A program made the translations under genes and the position numbers. From positions 1 through 36,063 of the forward strand of contig NZ_JANUXW010000015.1 in NCBI RefSeq assembly GCF_024834045.1: a stretch of 36,063 nucleotides of DNA, in the 5' to 3' direction. This document shows positions 35,822 to 36,063 of this stretch, piece after piece (within the stretch, counting starts at the first letter, position 1; each line of letters opens with the position of its first letter). A model generated the notes under the pieces. It ran no database searches, had not been told where the DNA came from, and saw only the letters and a program-made list of their open reading frames with translations. The DNA is from Neisseria montereyensis (GTDB taxonomy: Bacteria; Pseudomonadota; Gammaproteobacteria; Burkholderiales; Neisseriaceae).

Positions 35822-35854
35822 TCGGTTTCTTCGCTGCCGGGACGGTAGCGGGAA

Positions 35855-35866
35855 CGCTCTTTAACA
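35855..35866 (+). promoter_or_regulatory. boxA antitermination site
   Basis: CGCTCTTTAACA matches the boxA consensus TGCTCTTTAACA at 11 of 12 positions. It lies in the rrn leader, where Nus factors load to prevent early termination. Confidence 0.85.
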
Positions 35867-35883
35867 ACACAGAATACCGATAA

Positions 35884-35940
35884 GTGTGAGTGCCTGATGG
35901 CCTCACACTGCGACAAAAACAGACAGGATAAAATCCTGTC
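35884..35940 (+). other. rRNA leader hairpins
   Basis: Two stems follow boxA. The first is GTGTGAG (35884-35890) with CTCACAC (35902-35908), extended by GCC/GGC. The second is GACAGGAT (35922-35929) with ATCCTGTC (35933-35940) and a three-base loop. They are probably leader or processing elements. Confidence 0.6.
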
Positions 35941-35979
35941 GGTTTCTTTGAAGCAGACCAGAAGTTAAAAGTTAGAGAT

Positions 35980-36063
35980 TGAACATAAGAGTTTGATCCT
36001 GGCTCAGATTGAACGCTGGCGGCATGCTTTACACATGCAAGTCGAACGGCAGCACGGAAGAGC
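35980..36063 (+). rRNA. 16S ribosomal RNA, 5' end (partial)
   Basis: The sequence starts TGAACATAAGAGTTTGATCC and continues TGGCTCAGATTGAACGCTGG, the conserved 16S 5' end in its Neisseria/Betaproteobacteria form. Only about 84 bases are inside the window. The start is set by analogy with Neisseria 16S and may be off by a few bases. Confidence 0.95.

Noticed and set aside
35667-35906. A 79-codon minus-strand frame upstream of 16S rRNA
   Set aside because: It overlaps the rrn promoter, boxA and a leader hairpin on the other strand.
1-36063. Type I secretion genes (ABC transporter, membrane-fusion protein, outer-membrane factor, acyltransferase) for the RTX proteins
   Set aside because: I looked for them and saw none; the only ABC ATPase is in the metal importer.

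Overview
The window comes from a Neisseria-type chromosome (family Neisseriaceae). The 12-mer AGGCCGTCTGAA, the AG-dialect DNA uptake sequence (DUS) of many commensal Neisseria, occurs repeatedly, often as an inverted pair that forms a terminator-like hairpin. The housekeeping genes (dnaE, avtA, ffh, catalase, an Opa-family barrel) and the 16S rRNA 5' end (starting TGAACATAAGAGTTTGATCC) fit the same assignment. The species cannot be named from sequence alone.

Layout. Bases 1-6089 (+) hold the 3' part of a giant type I-secreted RTX protein: about 13 Ig-like repeats, a serralysin-like metzincin domain, RTX repeats and a C-terminal secretion region. Convergent to it is dnaE (6174-9608, -). Next comes a cassette of three tandem paralogous RTX genes, all on the minus strand (985, 1572 and 452 aa). 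Each has a related AT-rich upstream region; the two larger genes end at an intact inverted-DUS hairpin, and a third intact hairpin follows the smallest. Their copy number of one approximately 75-residue module is 4, 10 and 1. The largest gene contains a perfect 753-bp in-frame tandem duplication. An IS3-family element (19875-21118) with a clean 3-bp target duplication has split the next DUS hairpin, the one that lay downstream of avtA.

Bases 21159-26275 hold avtA (-) and a divergent four-gene Mn/Fe ABC importer operon, sitABCD (+). A strong promoter precedes sitA and has a Fur-like box in its spacer. Bases 26280-30391 hold an M48 membrane metallopeptidase, an Opa-family outer-membrane barrel and a heme catalase, all on the minus strand. 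Bases 30700-32883 (+) hold four small genes: an S4 RNA-binding protein, an oxidoreductase-like cysteine protein, a DIP1984-family protein and a PHP-family exonuclease. ffh (-) and a ypjD/ccsA-like gene (+) are divergent. The window ends in an rrn operon with promoter, boxA, leader hairpins and the first 84 bases of 16S rRNA.

How the genes work together. The surface and secreted inventory is large: four RTX proteins and an Opa-like barrel. No type I secretion ABC transporter, membrane-fusion protein or acyltransferase is visible here, so export must depend on genes elsewhere. The sit importer and catalase together suggest metal and oxidative-stress handling, as expected for a mucosal bacterium. 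The most unusual signals are the DUS-rich Ig repeats, the expanding RTX paralogue family, the metzincin joined to an adhesin, and an IS element carrying a Kingella-type DUS inserted into a Neisseria DUS hairpin.
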